64,000 nucleotides of DNA from Syntrophus gentianae (GCF_900109885.1 NZ_FOBS01000005.1:124001-188000), one strand, 5' to 3'. Positions 27,194 to 37,281 are shown, counted from the stretch's first letter. The notes: a model not told the origin generated them from the sequence alone. Program-made: numbers and translations.

Positions 27194-27268
27194 TCAACCC
27201 ACCCGAAGCAATGGACAGATCTTCAGAAAATAATAATACCAATAATAGCTAAAATATTTGGCGTTCAT
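27194..27268 (-). CDS. Tyr/Phe/Trp-rich leader peptide of the aro operon
   Basis: A 24-codon ORF, ATG at 27268 and TGA at 27196-27194. Residues 5-14 read YFSYYWYYYF: six Tyr (all TAT), two Phe and one Trp. The remainder is LKICPLLRVG. Such a run is characteristic of attenuator leader peptides, in which a ribosome stalls when the charged tRNA is scarce. A promoter lies about 60 nt upstream and the hairpins described at 27138-27174 and 27090-27128 follow. The ribosome-binding site is weak (a GGACGGA stretch upstream). The ORF is too short for routine gene callers. Translation is inferred, not shown; the match of composition, position and downstream structure makes chance unlikely. Confidence 0.88.
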   Translation of the reverse strand: MNAKYFSYYWYYYFLKICPLLRVG

Positions 27269-27334
27269 ATTTCTGTTTTTTCCGTCCATTTCTTCTTTCT
27301 ATAAAAATCAACCTTTTAATTCAAGTTGACGAGG

Positions 27335-27363
27335 ATAAAAACACAAAGCCGGCATTCTGTCAA
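27335..27363 (-). promoter_or_regulatory. Promoter of the aro operon leader
   Basis: TTGACA (27358-27363, minus strand) is followed after 17 bp by TTTTAT (27335-27340). The -35 is perfect and the -10 matches 4 of 6. It sits directly after the trpA stop, so the aro half can be transcribed independently of the trp half as well as by read-through. Confidence 0.7.
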
Positions 27364-27376
27364 GAAGAATGTGTTT

Positions 27377-28180
27377 TCACTCTTCCATCGCCTCCTTGAT
27401 CTTCCTGGCAAGGGCCGATACCTGCGGCACCAGATCAGGGCTCTCCGCAAATTCGGCAATCAACCGCACAAAGGCGCTGCCGATGACGATCCCATCCGCC
27501 AGAAAGGAAAAGGCCCTTGCCTGCTCCGGCGTCGAGATGCCGAAGCCGACAACGAGGGGAAGATCCGTAAAGGACTGAATCCTTGCCAGATCCTTCTTCA
27601 CGCTTTCCGTATCGGGCTTTGCCGTTCCCGTCACCCCGGTAATAGAGATGTAATAGAGAAATCCCTGACCCTGGCGGGCAATCTGGCGCATCCGCTCCTC
27701 CGAAGTCGTCGGTGCGATCAGAGAAATGAAATCGAGCCCTTTTGCGTCGGTTTCCCTGCGGAGTTCCCCGGCTTCTTCAGGGGGTAGATCGACCACGAGC
27801 AGTCCGTCGACGCCGGCAGCCTTCGCCCGCTGGGCAAAACGCTCGATTCCGTATGCATAGATGGGATTGTAATAGCCGAAGAGGACCACCGGCGGCAGAT
27901 CGATTGTCTTCCGGAGGCCTTCGATCATATCGAGAATTTTCGCCAGCGTCGCCCCCTTTTTCAGGGCCCGCTGGGCTGCCTCCTGAATGACGGGGCCATC
28001 GGCGGTGGGGTCGGAAAAGGGCACCCCGATCTCCAGGATGTCCACCCCTGCATCCTTCAGTCCGACGAGAATCTGCCGGGTCTTTTCGAGGTCGGGGTCG
28101 CCGGCCGTCACATAGGCCACCAGGGCCTTTTCTCCCCTGCTTTTCAACAACTGGAAGGTTTGTGCAATCCTGCTCGTCAC
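27377..28180 (-). CDS. trpA: Tryptophan synthase alpha chain
   Basis: 267 residues from GTG at 28180, with GGAGG inside the end of trpB 9 nt upstream. It cleaves indole-3-glycerol phosphate and channels indole to the beta chain. Catalytic Glu and Asp lie in [18 protein letters not shown] and YVTAGDPD respectively; [25 protein letters not shown] and [10 protein letters not shown] are typical. The start is one base after the trpB stop. Last gene of the trp half. Confidence 0.95.
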   Translation of the reverse strand: MTSRIAQTFQLLKSRGEKALVAYVTAGDPDLEKTRQILVGLKDAGVDILEIGVPFSDPTADGPVIQEAAQRALKKGATLAKILDMIEGLRKTIDLPPVVLFGYYNPIYAYGIERFAQRAKAAGVDGLLVVDLPPEEAGELRRETDAKGLDFISLIAPTTSEERMRQIARQGQGFLYYISITGVTGTAKPDTESVKKDLARIQSFTDLPLVVGFGISTPEQARAFSFLADGIVIGSAFVRLIAEFAESPDLVPQVSALARKIKEAMEE

Positions 28181-28181
28181 T

Positions 28182-29375
28182 TTACGATACCTCCATCCGC
28201 TTGGCGATTTCTTCCGCATCCTTGTCTCCCCTGCCGGAGAGATTGACCACGACGATCTGCTCCCGTTTCAGCGTGGGCGCCACCTTCAGGGCGTACGCCA
28301 CGGCATGGGCGCTCTCCATGGCGGGAATGATCCCTTCATAGCGGGAAAGGGTGTGGAAGGCTTCCACCGCTTCCTCGTCTGTCACCGTGACGTAGGACGC
28401 CCGGCCGATATCGGAAAAATAGCTGTGCTCCGGACCGACGCCGGGATAATCCAGACCGGCGGCGATGGAATAGGCGTCCCGGATCTGTCCGTGCTCATCC
28501 TGAAGCAGGAAGGTCCGGTTTCCATGGAGTACCCCCACACGGCCGCCGCTGATGCTTGCTGAGTGGAGCGCCGTATCCATCCCCTTGCCTGCAGCCTCGA
28601 CGCCGAACATGGCCACGTTCGAATCCTTCCGGAAAGGATAGAACAGCCCCATGGCATTGCTCCCTCCCCCAACGCAGGCGATCAGGATATCGGGCAGCCT
28701 TCCCTCCTTCTTGAGGATCTGGCGCTTGGCCTCCCGACCGATCACGCTCTGGAAATCCCGGACCATCATGGGATAGGGATGCGGTCCGGCTGTCGTTCCA
28801 ATCACATAAAAGGTGTCCCGGACCGCGGAAACCCAGTACCGCATGGCCTCGTTCATGGCGTCCTTGAGGGTCGCCGTCCCGGAAGAAACGGGGATCACCT
28901 CCGCACCCAGGATCTTCATGCGGAAGACATTGGGCGCCTGCCTGCGGATATCTTCTTCCCCCATGAAGATCCGGCATTCCATTCCGAAAAGCGCCGCCAC
29001 CGTTGCTGTGGCCACTCCATGCTGACCCGCCCCCGTCTCCGCAATGACCTTCCTTTTGCCAAGCCGACGGGACAGGAGTGCCTGCCCAAGGGTATTATTG
29101 ATCTTGTGGGAACCGGTGTGATTCAGATCCTCCCGCTTCAGGTAGATTTTCGCTCCCCCCAGGGCCTCTGTCAATCGCTGCGCAAAGTAGAGAGGGGTGG
29201 CCCTGCCTGAATAATCCTCCAAGTAACGGGCATATTCCTCTCGAAAGGTCCTGTCCCGCCGAGCCTGGCGGTAGGCCGCTTCCAGTTCGATCAGAGCCGG
29301 CATCAGCGTCTCGGCGGCATACCGCCCGCCGAAGATCCCGAAATGCCCTCGTTTATCCGGTAATGCACCCTTCAT
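28182..29375 (-). CDS. trpB: Tryptophan synthase beta chain
   Basis: 397 residues from the ATG at 29375 (AAAGGTGA upstream); a longer open frame overlaps trpF and is rejected. PLP enzyme joining indole and serine. The PLP lysine is Lys91 in HTGSHKINN, the substrate loop is [10 protein letters not shown], and the phosphate loop is [10 protein letters not shown]. This is the common TrpB1 type that pairs with TrpA, encoded immediately downstream. Confidence 0.97.
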   Translation of the reverse strand: MKGALPDKRGHFGIFGGRYAAETLMPALIELEAAYRQARRDRTFREEYARYLEDYSGRATPLYFAQRLTEALGGAKIYLKREDLNHTGSHKINNTLGQALLSRRLGKRKVIAETGAGQHGVATATVAALFGMECRIFMGEEDIRRQAPNVFRMKILGAEVIPVSSGTATLKDAMNEAMRYWVSAVRDTFYVIGTTAGPHPYPMMVRDFQSVIGREAKRQILKKEGRLPDILIACVGGGSNAMGLFYPFRKDSNVAMFGVEAAGKGMDTALHSASISGGRVGVLHGNRTFLLQDEHGQIRDAYSIAAGLDYPGVGPEHSYFSDIGRASYVTVTDEEAVEAFHTLSRYEGIIPAMESAHAVAYALKVAPTLKREQIVVVNLSGRGDKDAEEIAKRMEVS

Positions 29376-29394
29376 GTCTTCACCTTTTTCACCT

Positions 29395-30096
29395 TTAAAA
29401 AATATCGTGCTGCCGCATCCGCGAAAAGATCCGGAATGTCTCCGGTTCTTTTCCTGGCACATCCTCTGATCCTGTGATTGCCGAAATCCTGCGGACCTCG
29501 GCAATCGCGGAACGGATTTTATCCGGGTCCTTGATCCCGGGGGCGGATTCCACGCCGCTGTTGATGTCCACGGCATGGGGAGAGACTGTCTTGATCGCTT
29601 CCCCGATGTTGCCGGGATTCAAACCGCCGGCGAGGATCAGAGGGAAGCGCTTTCGGATCCGGACCCCCAGATCCCAGTTGGAAAGCCGACCCGTCCCGCC
29701 ATAGAGGGCCTCTTCCCGCCTGTCCAGCAGAATCGCCCGGCAGGGGTACGCCTCAAGAAGGGTCAGGTCCTCTTCGCTCCGGGGGGAAACCGCCCGGATC
29801 AGCCCGGAGGAGGGAAACTGCCGGCAATAGTCCGGAGATTCATCCCCATGAAGCTGGAGGAGATCCAAAGCACAGAAGTCCTGGATTTCCTTTACCGTCC
29901 CAACGGATTCATTGACAAAAACCCCCACCCGGATCACTTCCGGCGGCAGCTGGCGAATCAGTTCTCTGGCCTTCTCCGGGCAAAGATAGCGGGGGCTTCC
30001 TGGATAAAAGATAAAGCCAAGGGCATCCGCGCCGTTCTCCGCCGCCACCAGGGCATCGGCCAGGCGGGTCATCCCGCAGAATTTGATCTCCGTCAT
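29395..30096 (-). CDS. trpF: Phosphoribosylanthranilate isomerase
   Basis: 233 residues, a TIM barrel performing the Amadori rearrangement in Trp synthesis. KFCGMTR carries the catalytic Cys7; [26 protein letters not shown] and VDINSGVE with the catalytic-type Asp are present. The C-terminal tail of roughly 25 residues after the last barrel helix is longer than usual. It overlaps trpC by 4 bp; it is not fused to TrpC. Confidence 0.95.
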   Translation of the reverse strand: MTEIKFCGMTRLADALVAAENGADALGFIFYPGSPRYLCPEKARELIRQLPPEVIRVGVFVNESVGTVKEIQDFCALDLLQLHGDESPDYCRQFPSSGLIRAVSPRSEEDLTLLEAYPCRAILLDRREEALYGGTGRLSNWDLGVRIRKRFPLILAGGLNPGNIGEAIKTVSPHAVDINSGVESAPGIKDPDKIRSAIAEVRRISAITGSEDVPGKEPETFRIFSRMRQHDIF

Positions 30097-30899
30097 GATG
30101 CCGGAACCTCTTTTCCCAGCAGCTCCCGTAATTTCTGCCCGATATCCGGGGCCGTCATCAGGGTTTCGCCGATGAGAAAGGCGGAAATGCCGGCCGACAT
30201 CAGCCGCTGGATATCTTCCCAGGTGCGGATTCCGCTCTCCGCCACGACGATTCGGTCCCGCGGGACGGCTTCGCTCAGTTCCAGGCTGGTGTTCAGATCC
30301 GTGACGAAGGTCTTCAGGTTCCGGTTGTTGATCCCGATAATCTCCGCCCCGGCCGCCAGGGCCCGCTCCAGTTCCTCCCGGTCGTGCACTTCCACCAGGG
30401 CCGCCAGCCCCAGCGTTCCGGTCAGTTCCAGATACTCCTTGAGCTGATTCTCTTCAAGCATTGCAACAATCAGGAGGATTGCGTCAGCCCCCAGCATTCG
30501 AGATTCATAGATCTGCCAGGGATCCAGGATGAAATCCTTGCGCAAGAGGGGCAGGCCGACGGCACGGCGGATAATGTTGAGATAGAGCTTTTCGCCCCCG
30601 AAGAAGTTTCGATCCGTCAACACCGAGATCGCCGACGCCCCGTTTTCCTCATAGCATTCCGCTATAAAGACGGGATCAAGATCCGTCCGTAATTGCCCCT
30701 TGGAGGGAGAACGGAATTTAACCTCTGCAATCACGGCGCATTCCCGCTCGGCCAGGGCGGCTTTGAAATCCCTGCACGACGGTGCATCCTTCACCATTTT
30801 TCGAAGTTCGTCAATAGGAAGCGATGCCTTGAGCTGATCGACATCCGCCTTCTTCGACTCAAAGATCTGATCAAATATCGTTGCCATCCTGTTTTTCAT
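30093..30899 (-). CDS. trpC: Indole-3-glycerol-phosphate synthase
   Basis: 268 residues; closes the indole ring by decarboxylative cyclisation. AVIAEVKFRSPSKG carries the catalytic Glu/Lys region, LLRKDFILDPWQIYES the general-acid Lys, and LIVAMLEE, VEVHDREELERAL, IGINNRNLKTF and VVAESGI complete the barrel signature. The start may be 30899 or the Met four codons in (30887); neither has a strong ribosome site. It follows trpD after 20 bp. Confidence 0.96.
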   Translation of the reverse strand: MKNRMATIFDQIFESKKADVDQLKASLPIDELRKMVKDAPSCRDFKAALAERECAVIAEVKFRSPSKGQLRTDLDPVFIAECYEENGASAISVLTDRNFFGGEKLYLNIIRRAVGLPLLRKDFILDPWQIYESRMLGADAILLIVAMLEENQLKEYLELTGTLGLAALVEVHDREELERALAAGAEIIGINNRNLKTFVTDLNTSLELSEAVPRDRIVVAESGIRTWEDIQRLMSAGISAFLIGETLMTAPDIGQKLRELLGKEVPAS

Positions 30900-30919
30900 T
30901 TTTTTTATTCCGTTTATTG

Positions 30920-31930
30920 CTAACTGTTGCTCAACTCGATGAGTTCCTGCAGTTTCTTCGCCGCTTTCCCACTATCAATGCACTCTGCGGCAACCGCCAG
31001 CCCCTCTGAAATCGTTCCCGCTTTTTCACCGGCCATGATGGCCAGCGCAGCGTTGAGGAGAACGATGCTGCGGCAGGCCCCATCCTTGCCTGTCAGGACA
31101 TCCCGTGTAATCCGGGCGTTGGTGGAGGCATCTCCTCCTGCCAGTTCCTTGCCGTCATAGGTCTGGCCGAAGAGGTCCAGCGGATCGATGTTGTAGGTGG
31201 AGATCAGTCCCTCCTTGAGTTCGGAAACCCTTGTCGGACCTGTAACCGTTGCTTCATCGAGGCCATCGGAACCGTGAACGACGAAAGCCCGCCGCGCCCC
31301 CAGATTTTTCAGCACGCCGGCAAACATCTCCGTCAGCTTAGCATCATAAACCCCGATGAGCTGGGCATTGGCGCCGGCCGGATTGGTCAGGGGCCCCAGC
31401 ATGTTGAAAATGGTTCGGATCCCGATCTCCCGTCGGGGACCGATGGCGTATTTCATGGCGCCGTGCAGCTTCGGGGCAAAGAGAAAACCGATTCCGAGCT
31501 GCTGGACACATTCTTCCACAATCTCCACCCCGGCGCTGATATTTATCCCCAGGGCCTCCAGCACATCGGCGCTGCCGCAGGCGCTGGACACCGCCCGGTT
31601 GCCGTGCTTGGCCACGGTTATCCCGGCCGCTGCCACAACAAAGGCCGCCGTTGTCGAAATGTTAAAGGTATTCATCTTATCGCCGCCCGTCCCGCAGGTA
31701 TCCACGATGACCGGCGCCCGGGCGTCAATGCGCGTCGCTTTCTGGCGCATGCTCCGCGCCGCTCCGGTGACTTCCTCCACGGTCTCCCCCTTCATCCGGA
31801 GTGCCGTCATGAAGGATCCGATCTGCGCCTCCGTCGCGCCGCCTTCCATGATTTCGTTCATCGTCGCCGTCATCTCCGCTTCGCTCAGATTGACGCCTTC
31901 AACCACCTTTGCAATGGATTCCCTGATCAT
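30920..31930 (-). CDS. trpD: Anthranilate phosphoribosyltransferase
   Basis: 336 residues; attaches phosphoribose from PRPP to anthranilate. The PRPP site DTCGTGGDKMNTFNIST, the anthranilate loop KHGNRAVSSACGSADVLEALG, and GPLTNPAGANAQLIGVY are intact. GGAGGA stands 8 nt before the ATG. It is a separate gene, not fused with TrpG as in enteric bacteria. Confidence 0.97.
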   Translation of the reverse strand: MIRESIAKVVEGVNLSEAEMTATMNEIMEGGATEAQIGSFMTALRMKGETVEEVTGAARSMRQKATRIDARAPVIVDTCGTGGDKMNTFNISTTAAFVVAAAGITVAKHGNRAVSSACGSADVLEALGINISAGVEIVEECVQQLGIGFLFAPKLHGAMKYAIGPRREIGIRTIFNMLGPLTNPAGANAQLIGVYDAKLTEMFAGVLKNLGARRAFVVHGSDGLDEATVTGPTRVSELKEGLISTYNIDPLDLFGQTYDGKELAGGDASTNARITRDVLTGKDGACRSIVLLNAALAIMAGEKAGTISEGLAVAAECIDSGKAAKKLQELIELSNS

Positions 31931-32001
31931 ATAAAATCTCCTCCCTTTTTTAGGATCTGTTGAAATTCTTATAATTTTATTGTTTTCCGGTCACCGGATT
32001 C

Positions 32002-32628
32002 TTAAACACAGGCGGCTGAAGGCAGCAGAGTTTCAGAAGGGTTTTCCGTCTTCTCTCCAGAAGCTACTCGATTGAGGAAATTTCTCAGAATCCGCTTGCC
32101 GTTGGGCGTGAGGATCGATTCAGGATGAAACTGAATGCCCTCCACGGGAAATTCCAGATGTCGAATCCCCATGATTTCACCATCTTCCGCTTCCGCCGTT
32201 ATCTGAAAACAATCCGGCAGGGAATCCCTTTTTATTATCAGGGAATGATACCGGCCGGCCGTGAAGGGGTTCGGCACGCCCTTGAAGATCGTCTGGCCGT
32301 CATGAAAAACCTGTGAGGTCTTGCCATGCATGAGCTGCTCGGCCCGGACAACCTCGGCGCCGAAGGCATAACCGATGGACTGATGTCCGAGACAGACGCC
32401 CATGATGGGAATCTTTCGATAAAATGCCCGGATGACATCCACCGTAATCCCCGCTTCTTTCGGGGTGCAGGGTCCGGGGGACAGAAAAATGGCCGCCGGC
32501 TTCATCTCTTCGATTTCCTCCAGGGAAATCTCATCGTTCCGATACACCCGCACCTCTTCGCCAAGTTGTTTCAGATACTGGACCAGATTAAATGTAAAAG
32601 AATCGTAATTATCGATCATTAAAATCAT
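32002..32628 (-). CDS. trpG: Anthranilate synthase component II (glutamine amidotransferase)
   Basis: 208 residues; supplies ammonia from glutamine to TrpE. Class I amidotransferase triad: Cys79 in MGVCLGHQ, His168 and Glu170 in IQFHPES. LIDNYDS-type opening is [16 protein letters not shown]. In some bacteria the same protein also serves 4-amino-4-deoxychorismate synthase; no pabB is nearby to test that. It lies 33 bp after trpE. Confidence 0.95.
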   Translation of the reverse strand: MILMIDNYDSFTFNLVQYLKQLGEEVRVYRNDEISLEEIEEMKPAAIFLSPGPCTPKEAGITVDVIRAFYRKIPIMGVCLGHQSIGYAFGAEVVRAEQLMHGKTSQVFHDGQTIFKGVPNPFTAGRYHSLIIKRDSLPDCFQITAEAEDGEIMGIRHLEFPVEGIQFHPESILTPNGKRILRNFLNRVASGEKTENPSETLLPSAACV

Positions 32629-32661
32629 TGTCTCTACCTCGTCTTTTGAATTCTGGTTTGG

Positions 32662-34176
<1,515 letters not shown>

Positions 34177-34197
34177 GATCCTTTTTCCCCTTTATCA

Positions 34198-34232
34198 AAT
34201 GAAAAAGGCCGTGAATTCCTTCACGGCCTTTT
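34198..34232 (-). terminator. Attenuator terminator of the trp operon
   Basis: On the minus strand AAAAGGCCGTGAA (34232-34220) and TTCACGGCCTTTT (34215-34203) form a perfect 13-bp stem with a 4-nt loop, and the T-tract continues TTTTTC. It lies directly upstream of trpE. Its 5' arm can instead pair, with one bulge, with the 3' arm of the preceding hairpin at 34258-34293. Confidence 0.9.
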
Positions 34233-34257
34233 CTTCTGCCTGATCCTTCAAATTAAA

Positions 34258-34293
34258 AAGCCGCGGAGGTCTCTGGGAGCTTCTCCACGGCTT
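34258..34293 (-). promoter_or_regulatory. First hairpin of the trp leader (also terminator-like)
   Basis: AAGCCGTGGAG (34293-34283) pairs over 11 bp (one G-U) with CTCCGCGGCTT (34268-34258), followed by TTTTAATTTG. It could act as the protector hairpin in a classical trp attenuator or as a first terminator on its own. GCGGCTTTT of its 3' arm can pair with AAAAGGCCGTG of the second hairpin with one bulged G. Confidence 0.75.
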
Positions 34294-34314
34294 CAGTTTT
34301 TTATTCTATAACTC

Positions 34315-34386
34315 TCACCGGCGGTCAACCCCCTGTTTTGAAGGCTGCCACCACCAGTTATTAGTCGATAATTGTATTTTCAACAT
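34315..34386 (-). CDS. trpL: trp operon leader peptide with three consecutive Trp codons
   Basis: A 23-codon ORF, ATG at 34386 and TGA at 34317-34315. Residues 9-15 read NNWWWQP; the Trp codons are TGG-TGG-TGG at 34356-34348. The start of the peptide is MLKIQLST and its end QGVDRR. A promoter lies about 50 nt upstream, and two hairpins and trpE follow, matching the established architecture of ribosome-mediated trp attenuation. Too short for ordinary gene calling. The ribosome site is only a GAGG about 12 nt upstream. Confidence 0.9.
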   Translation of the reverse strand: MLKIQLSTNNWWWQPSKQGVDRR

Positions 34387-34436
34387 TTCTCTTTATGCCT
34401 CGTAATCGAAACCACAACTTCCTTAAAGTTTCAAAC

Positions 34437-34466
34437 TTTGTAGCAGGAGAGAAGAACTCTTGTCAA
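34437..34466 (-). promoter_or_regulatory. Promoter of the trp operon
   Basis: TTGACA (34461-34466, minus strand) and TACAAA (34437-34442) with an 18-bp spacer. Transcription would begin about 45 nt before the leader-peptide ATG. The 34177-34638 gap otherwise contains the leader and the divergent promoter of the next gene. Confidence 0.7.
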
Positions 34467-34552
34467 GAATATTTTCTGACTTCCCGGAAAATTATTTTTA
34501 TTGCCCCGTCTATGCAGCTCTCGAACAATTCTTTCGATAATTCAGTATGTTC

Positions 34553-34580
34553 TTGACACGGTCAGCTTTTCATATAAGAT
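34553..34580 (+). promoter_or_regulatory. Promoter of the diadenylate cyclase gene
   Basis: TTGACA (34553-34558) and TAAGAT (34575-34580) with a 16-bp spacer on the plus strand, about 60 bp before the ATG at 34639. Divergent from the trp promoter. Confidence 0.55.
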
Positions 34581-34638
34581 ACCCGGAAGATCAGATCCGG
34601 CATTTTTCAGAAACATTCAAGATTCAAAGAAGATTATT

Positions 34639-36144
34639 ATGCTGCCTCGCATCCTTTCAATGCTCAAAAGTTTCCAGGTTCAGGATATCTTCGATATCGC
34701 CATCATTGCCGTCATGATCTCAGCCCTTCTTGTCTGGTTCAAAGACCGGGCCTCTCGATTCGTTCTCTTCGGCATCGGCGTCCTTGGTCTCATCTATATG
34801 CTGGCCCGCCTTTTCCAGCTTTATCTCACCACCCTCGTTCTTCAGGGATTTTTCGCCAGCCTGCTCTTCGTCCTTGTCGTTATTTTTCAGGAAGACCTCC
34901 GACGTTTCTTTGAACGGCTTGCCCTCTGGGGACGTTTTAAAATAAAACTCCGTGATGCAACCTCTTCAACCTCCTCGGCAGAGATTCTTGCCCATACCGC
35001 AGACAATCTCGCCCGGCAGCGTATTGGCGCCCTGATGGTCCTTGCCGGCAAGGATCCCCTGGACCGGCATCTCACGGGAGGCGTCCGGCTGGATGGCCTG
35101 CTGAGTGAATCTCTCCTGGAGAGCATTTTTGACCCCCATTCCAGGGGGCATGACGGGGCTGTCATTATTCGCGATAACCGCATCGAACAGTTTGGCTGCC
35201 ATCTTCCCCTGACCAGCAATATCCACCCCAAGCGCCGCTACGGACTGCGTCACACCGCCGCACTGGGCCTGTCTGAACGTTCCGATGCCCTGTGCATCGT
35301 CGTTTCGGAAGAGAGGGGCGCTGTGTCCGTCGCCCGAAAGGAAAAATTAAACGCGGTTGCCAATGCGGCCGAGTTGAGAAATATTCTGGAAAAATTTTTC
35401 GCTCAAACGGTGCCGGCCCGACCTCATCATCCCATCCTGGCCTGGCTGAAGAAGAATCCCAAGGAAAAAGCCCTTGCCCTTCTTCTCGCCTTCATTTTCT
35501 GGATAACCTTCGGATATCAGCGTGACTCGGTTCGCAGGGATTTTACCGTCCCCATTGAATATGTAAATCTCGCCCCTGACCGCGTTCTGGAGGGCTCCCG
35601 GGCCACGGAAGCCATGGTCACTCTGACGGGACCGTCCCAGGCGTTCCAGCTCCTGAGCCCGCATAAACTTCGCGTTTCCATTGATCTGGAAAAGGTTGAA
35701 ACAGGAAAGCAGGACATCCCTCTAACGGGCAGCATGGTCACCCTGCCGGTCGGTCTGACGGTGAACAGCATCAAACCGGAGCACATATCGATATCGGTAT
35801 CCAAGGTTATTTCTGCAGATCTTTTCATCGAGGCCGTCATAGACTCTCCGCCTTCCGGTTGGACCGTGCAGCAGACCTTGATTTCACCTCCTTTCATAAG
35901 GATCCTTTTTCCCGATAGATTGCGATCCAAGCGGCTTCACATCAAGACGGAACCGATCCAGGTGCGGCCCACAGAGGAACTGCAGGTCCATAACGCCAAA
36001 CTTGTTTTACCGGCAGATGTCCGGGTGGAAGACGGCAAAATCCCCACGGTCACGGTCACGGTGAAACTTCAAAAGAAAGTATGGAAATCTTCCTCCCATT
36101 CTCGGAAATCATCTCCGGAGGCTTCCCAAAATGCCTCGAACTAA
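34639..36144 (+). CDS. Membrane diadenylate cyclase (CdaA type) fused to YbbR/CdaR-like domains
   Basis: 501 residues from the ATG at 34639; an open extension upstream covers the promoter and is rejected. Three N-terminal membrane helices lie at about 15-85, followed by a DisA_N/DAC domain with the catalytic DGA (172-174, SRGHDGAVII) and RHTAALGLSERSDA (from Arg204), which synthesises cyclic di-AMP from two ATP. A further membrane helix at about 277-294 leads to a roughly 200-residue beta-rich region with YbbR-like repeats (DFTVPIEYVNLAPD, EAMVTLTGPSQAFQLL, HISISVSKVI). In Firmicutes CdaA and its regulator CdaR (YbbR) are separate neighbouring genes; here they are one chain. Overlaps the corA gene by 14 bp. 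Confidence 0.88.
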   Translation: MLPRILSMLKSFQVQDIFDIAIIAVMISALLVWFKDRASRFVLFGIGVLGLIYMLARLFQLYLTTLVLQGFFASLLFVLVVIFQEDLRRFFERLALWGRFKIKLRDATSSTSSAEILAHTADNLARQRIGALMVLAGKDPLDRHLTGGVRLDGLLSESLLESIFDPHSRGHDGAVIIRDNRIEQFGCHLPLTSNIHPKRRYGLRHTAALGLSERSDALCIVVSEERGAVSVARKEKLNAVANAAELRNILEKFFAQTVPARPHHPILAWLKKNPKEKALALLLAFIFWITFGYQRDSVRRDFTVPIEYVNLAPDRVLEGSRATEAMVTLTGPSQAFQLLSPHKLRVSIDLEKVETGKQDIPLTGSMVTLPVGLTVNSIKPEHISISVSKVISADLFIEAVIDSPPSGWTVQQTLISPPFIRILFPDRLRSKRLHIKTEPIQVRPTEELQVHNAKLVLPADVRVEDGKIPTVTVTVKLQKKVWKSSSHSRKSSPEASQNASN

Positions 36145-37198
36145 GAAAACCCGTTCGGCAAAAGTGGGTCTGCCGCCGGGTTCCCTGGTTCATGTCGGGG
36201 AAAAATTATCAGAAAAGTCAAAAATCTCGCTGATCCACTATGACGAACTGTCCCTTCAGGAAATGGAGATCCAACAGATTTCCGGTTGCGCTTCTTTTCT
36301 GAAGAAAACCGGCGTAAATTGGATCAGCTTTCAAGGCCTGCCGGAAATTCCCGTCCTGGAAGAACTCGGCTTGTCTTTCGGCCTCCATCCCCTGACCCTC
36401 GAAGACATTCTCAATACGGACCAGCGCCCCAAGATGGAGGATTACGGGGATTACCTCTATATTGTCCTGAGAATGTTTCATCCTGAGAGCCCGGATCGGG
36501 GCGAACTCAAATCGGAGCAGATCAGCATCCTTTTCGGCGCCAATTTTGTCCTTTCTTTTGAGGAAAAAGACACCGGCACATTTGAAACCATCCGGGAGCG
36601 AATCCGCAATACCAAAGGGAGGCTGCGGAAGAGTGGCCCGGACAGCCTGGCGCACGCCCTCATGGACGCCGTTGTGGATCACTATTTCCTTCTTCTCGAA
36701 AATCTTGAGGAAAGAATCGAAGGGATGGAAGAGGACCTGGTTAAAGCCCCCTCGGCCGGATTTCTCAACACCCTCCAGGGATTAAAAAAGAAGATGATTC
36801 TGCTGCGAAAATCCCTCTGGCCACTCCGGGAGATGATCACCAGCCTGGAGCGCTCCGAATCCCCGCTGATCAACAAGTCAACTCTGCTCTATGTCCGGGA
36901 CATTTATGATCACACCATCCATATCATCGATACCCTGGAAACCTTCCGGGACATGCTGTCCGGCATGCTGGACATTTATCTCTCCACCATCAGCAACCGG
37001 ATGAACGAGGTCATGAAAGTCCTGACCGTCATTGCGACGCTCTTTATGCCTCTGACCTTCGTTGCCGGAATTTACGGGATGAACTTCAAATACATGCCCG
37101 AACTGGAGTGGCGTTGGGGTTACGCCATGGCGTGGGTTCTTATGCTGGCCATTGCGGGAGGGATGCTGCTGTACTTCCGCAAAAAGAATTGGTGGTAA
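36131..37198 (+). CDS. corA: CorA family Mg2+/Co2+ transporter
   Basis: 355 residues. The large cytoplasmic domain is followed by two C-terminal membrane helices; the selectivity signature YGMN is at 315-318 (GIYGMNFKYMPELEW) and the C-terminus is basic (RKKNWW). It forms a pentameric ion channel in the inner membrane. The 14-bp overlap with the diadenylate cyclase gene indicates co-expression; cyclic di-AMP controls ion and osmolyte transport in other bacteria, so a functional link is plausible but not shown. Confidence 0.95.
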   Translation: MPRTKKTRSAKVGLPPGSLVHVGEKLSEKSKISLIHYDELSLQEMEIQQISGCASFLKKTGVNWISFQGLPEIPVLEELGLSFGLHPLTLEDILNTDQRPKMEDYGDYLYIVLRMFHPESPDRGELKSEQISILFGANFVLSFEEKDTGTFETIRERIRNTKGRLRKSGPDSLAHALMDAVVDHYFLLLENLEERIEGMEEDLVKAPSAGFLNTLQGLKKKMILLRKSLWPLREMITSLERSESPLINKSTLLYVRDIYDHTIHIIDTLETFRDMLSGMLDIYLSTISNRMNEVMKVLTVIATLFMPLTFVAGIYGMNFKYMPELEWRWGYAMAWVLMLAIAGGMLLYFRKKNWW

Positions 37199-37281
37199 AG
37201 AAATAAGCAGGGACGTTGTCCGGAGAAAAAGAGCTCCCCCGGCCCAGGACGGGGGATTATCGAGGCGAAGTCAATCCGGCA

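Noticed and set aside
34315-34356. Alternative pairing of the end of the trp leader ORF with the 3' arm of the first trp hairpin
   Set aside because: GCCGGTGAG against CTCCGCGGC leaves two central mismatches, and such a pairing would block rather than favour antitermination, so I do not propose it as the switch.
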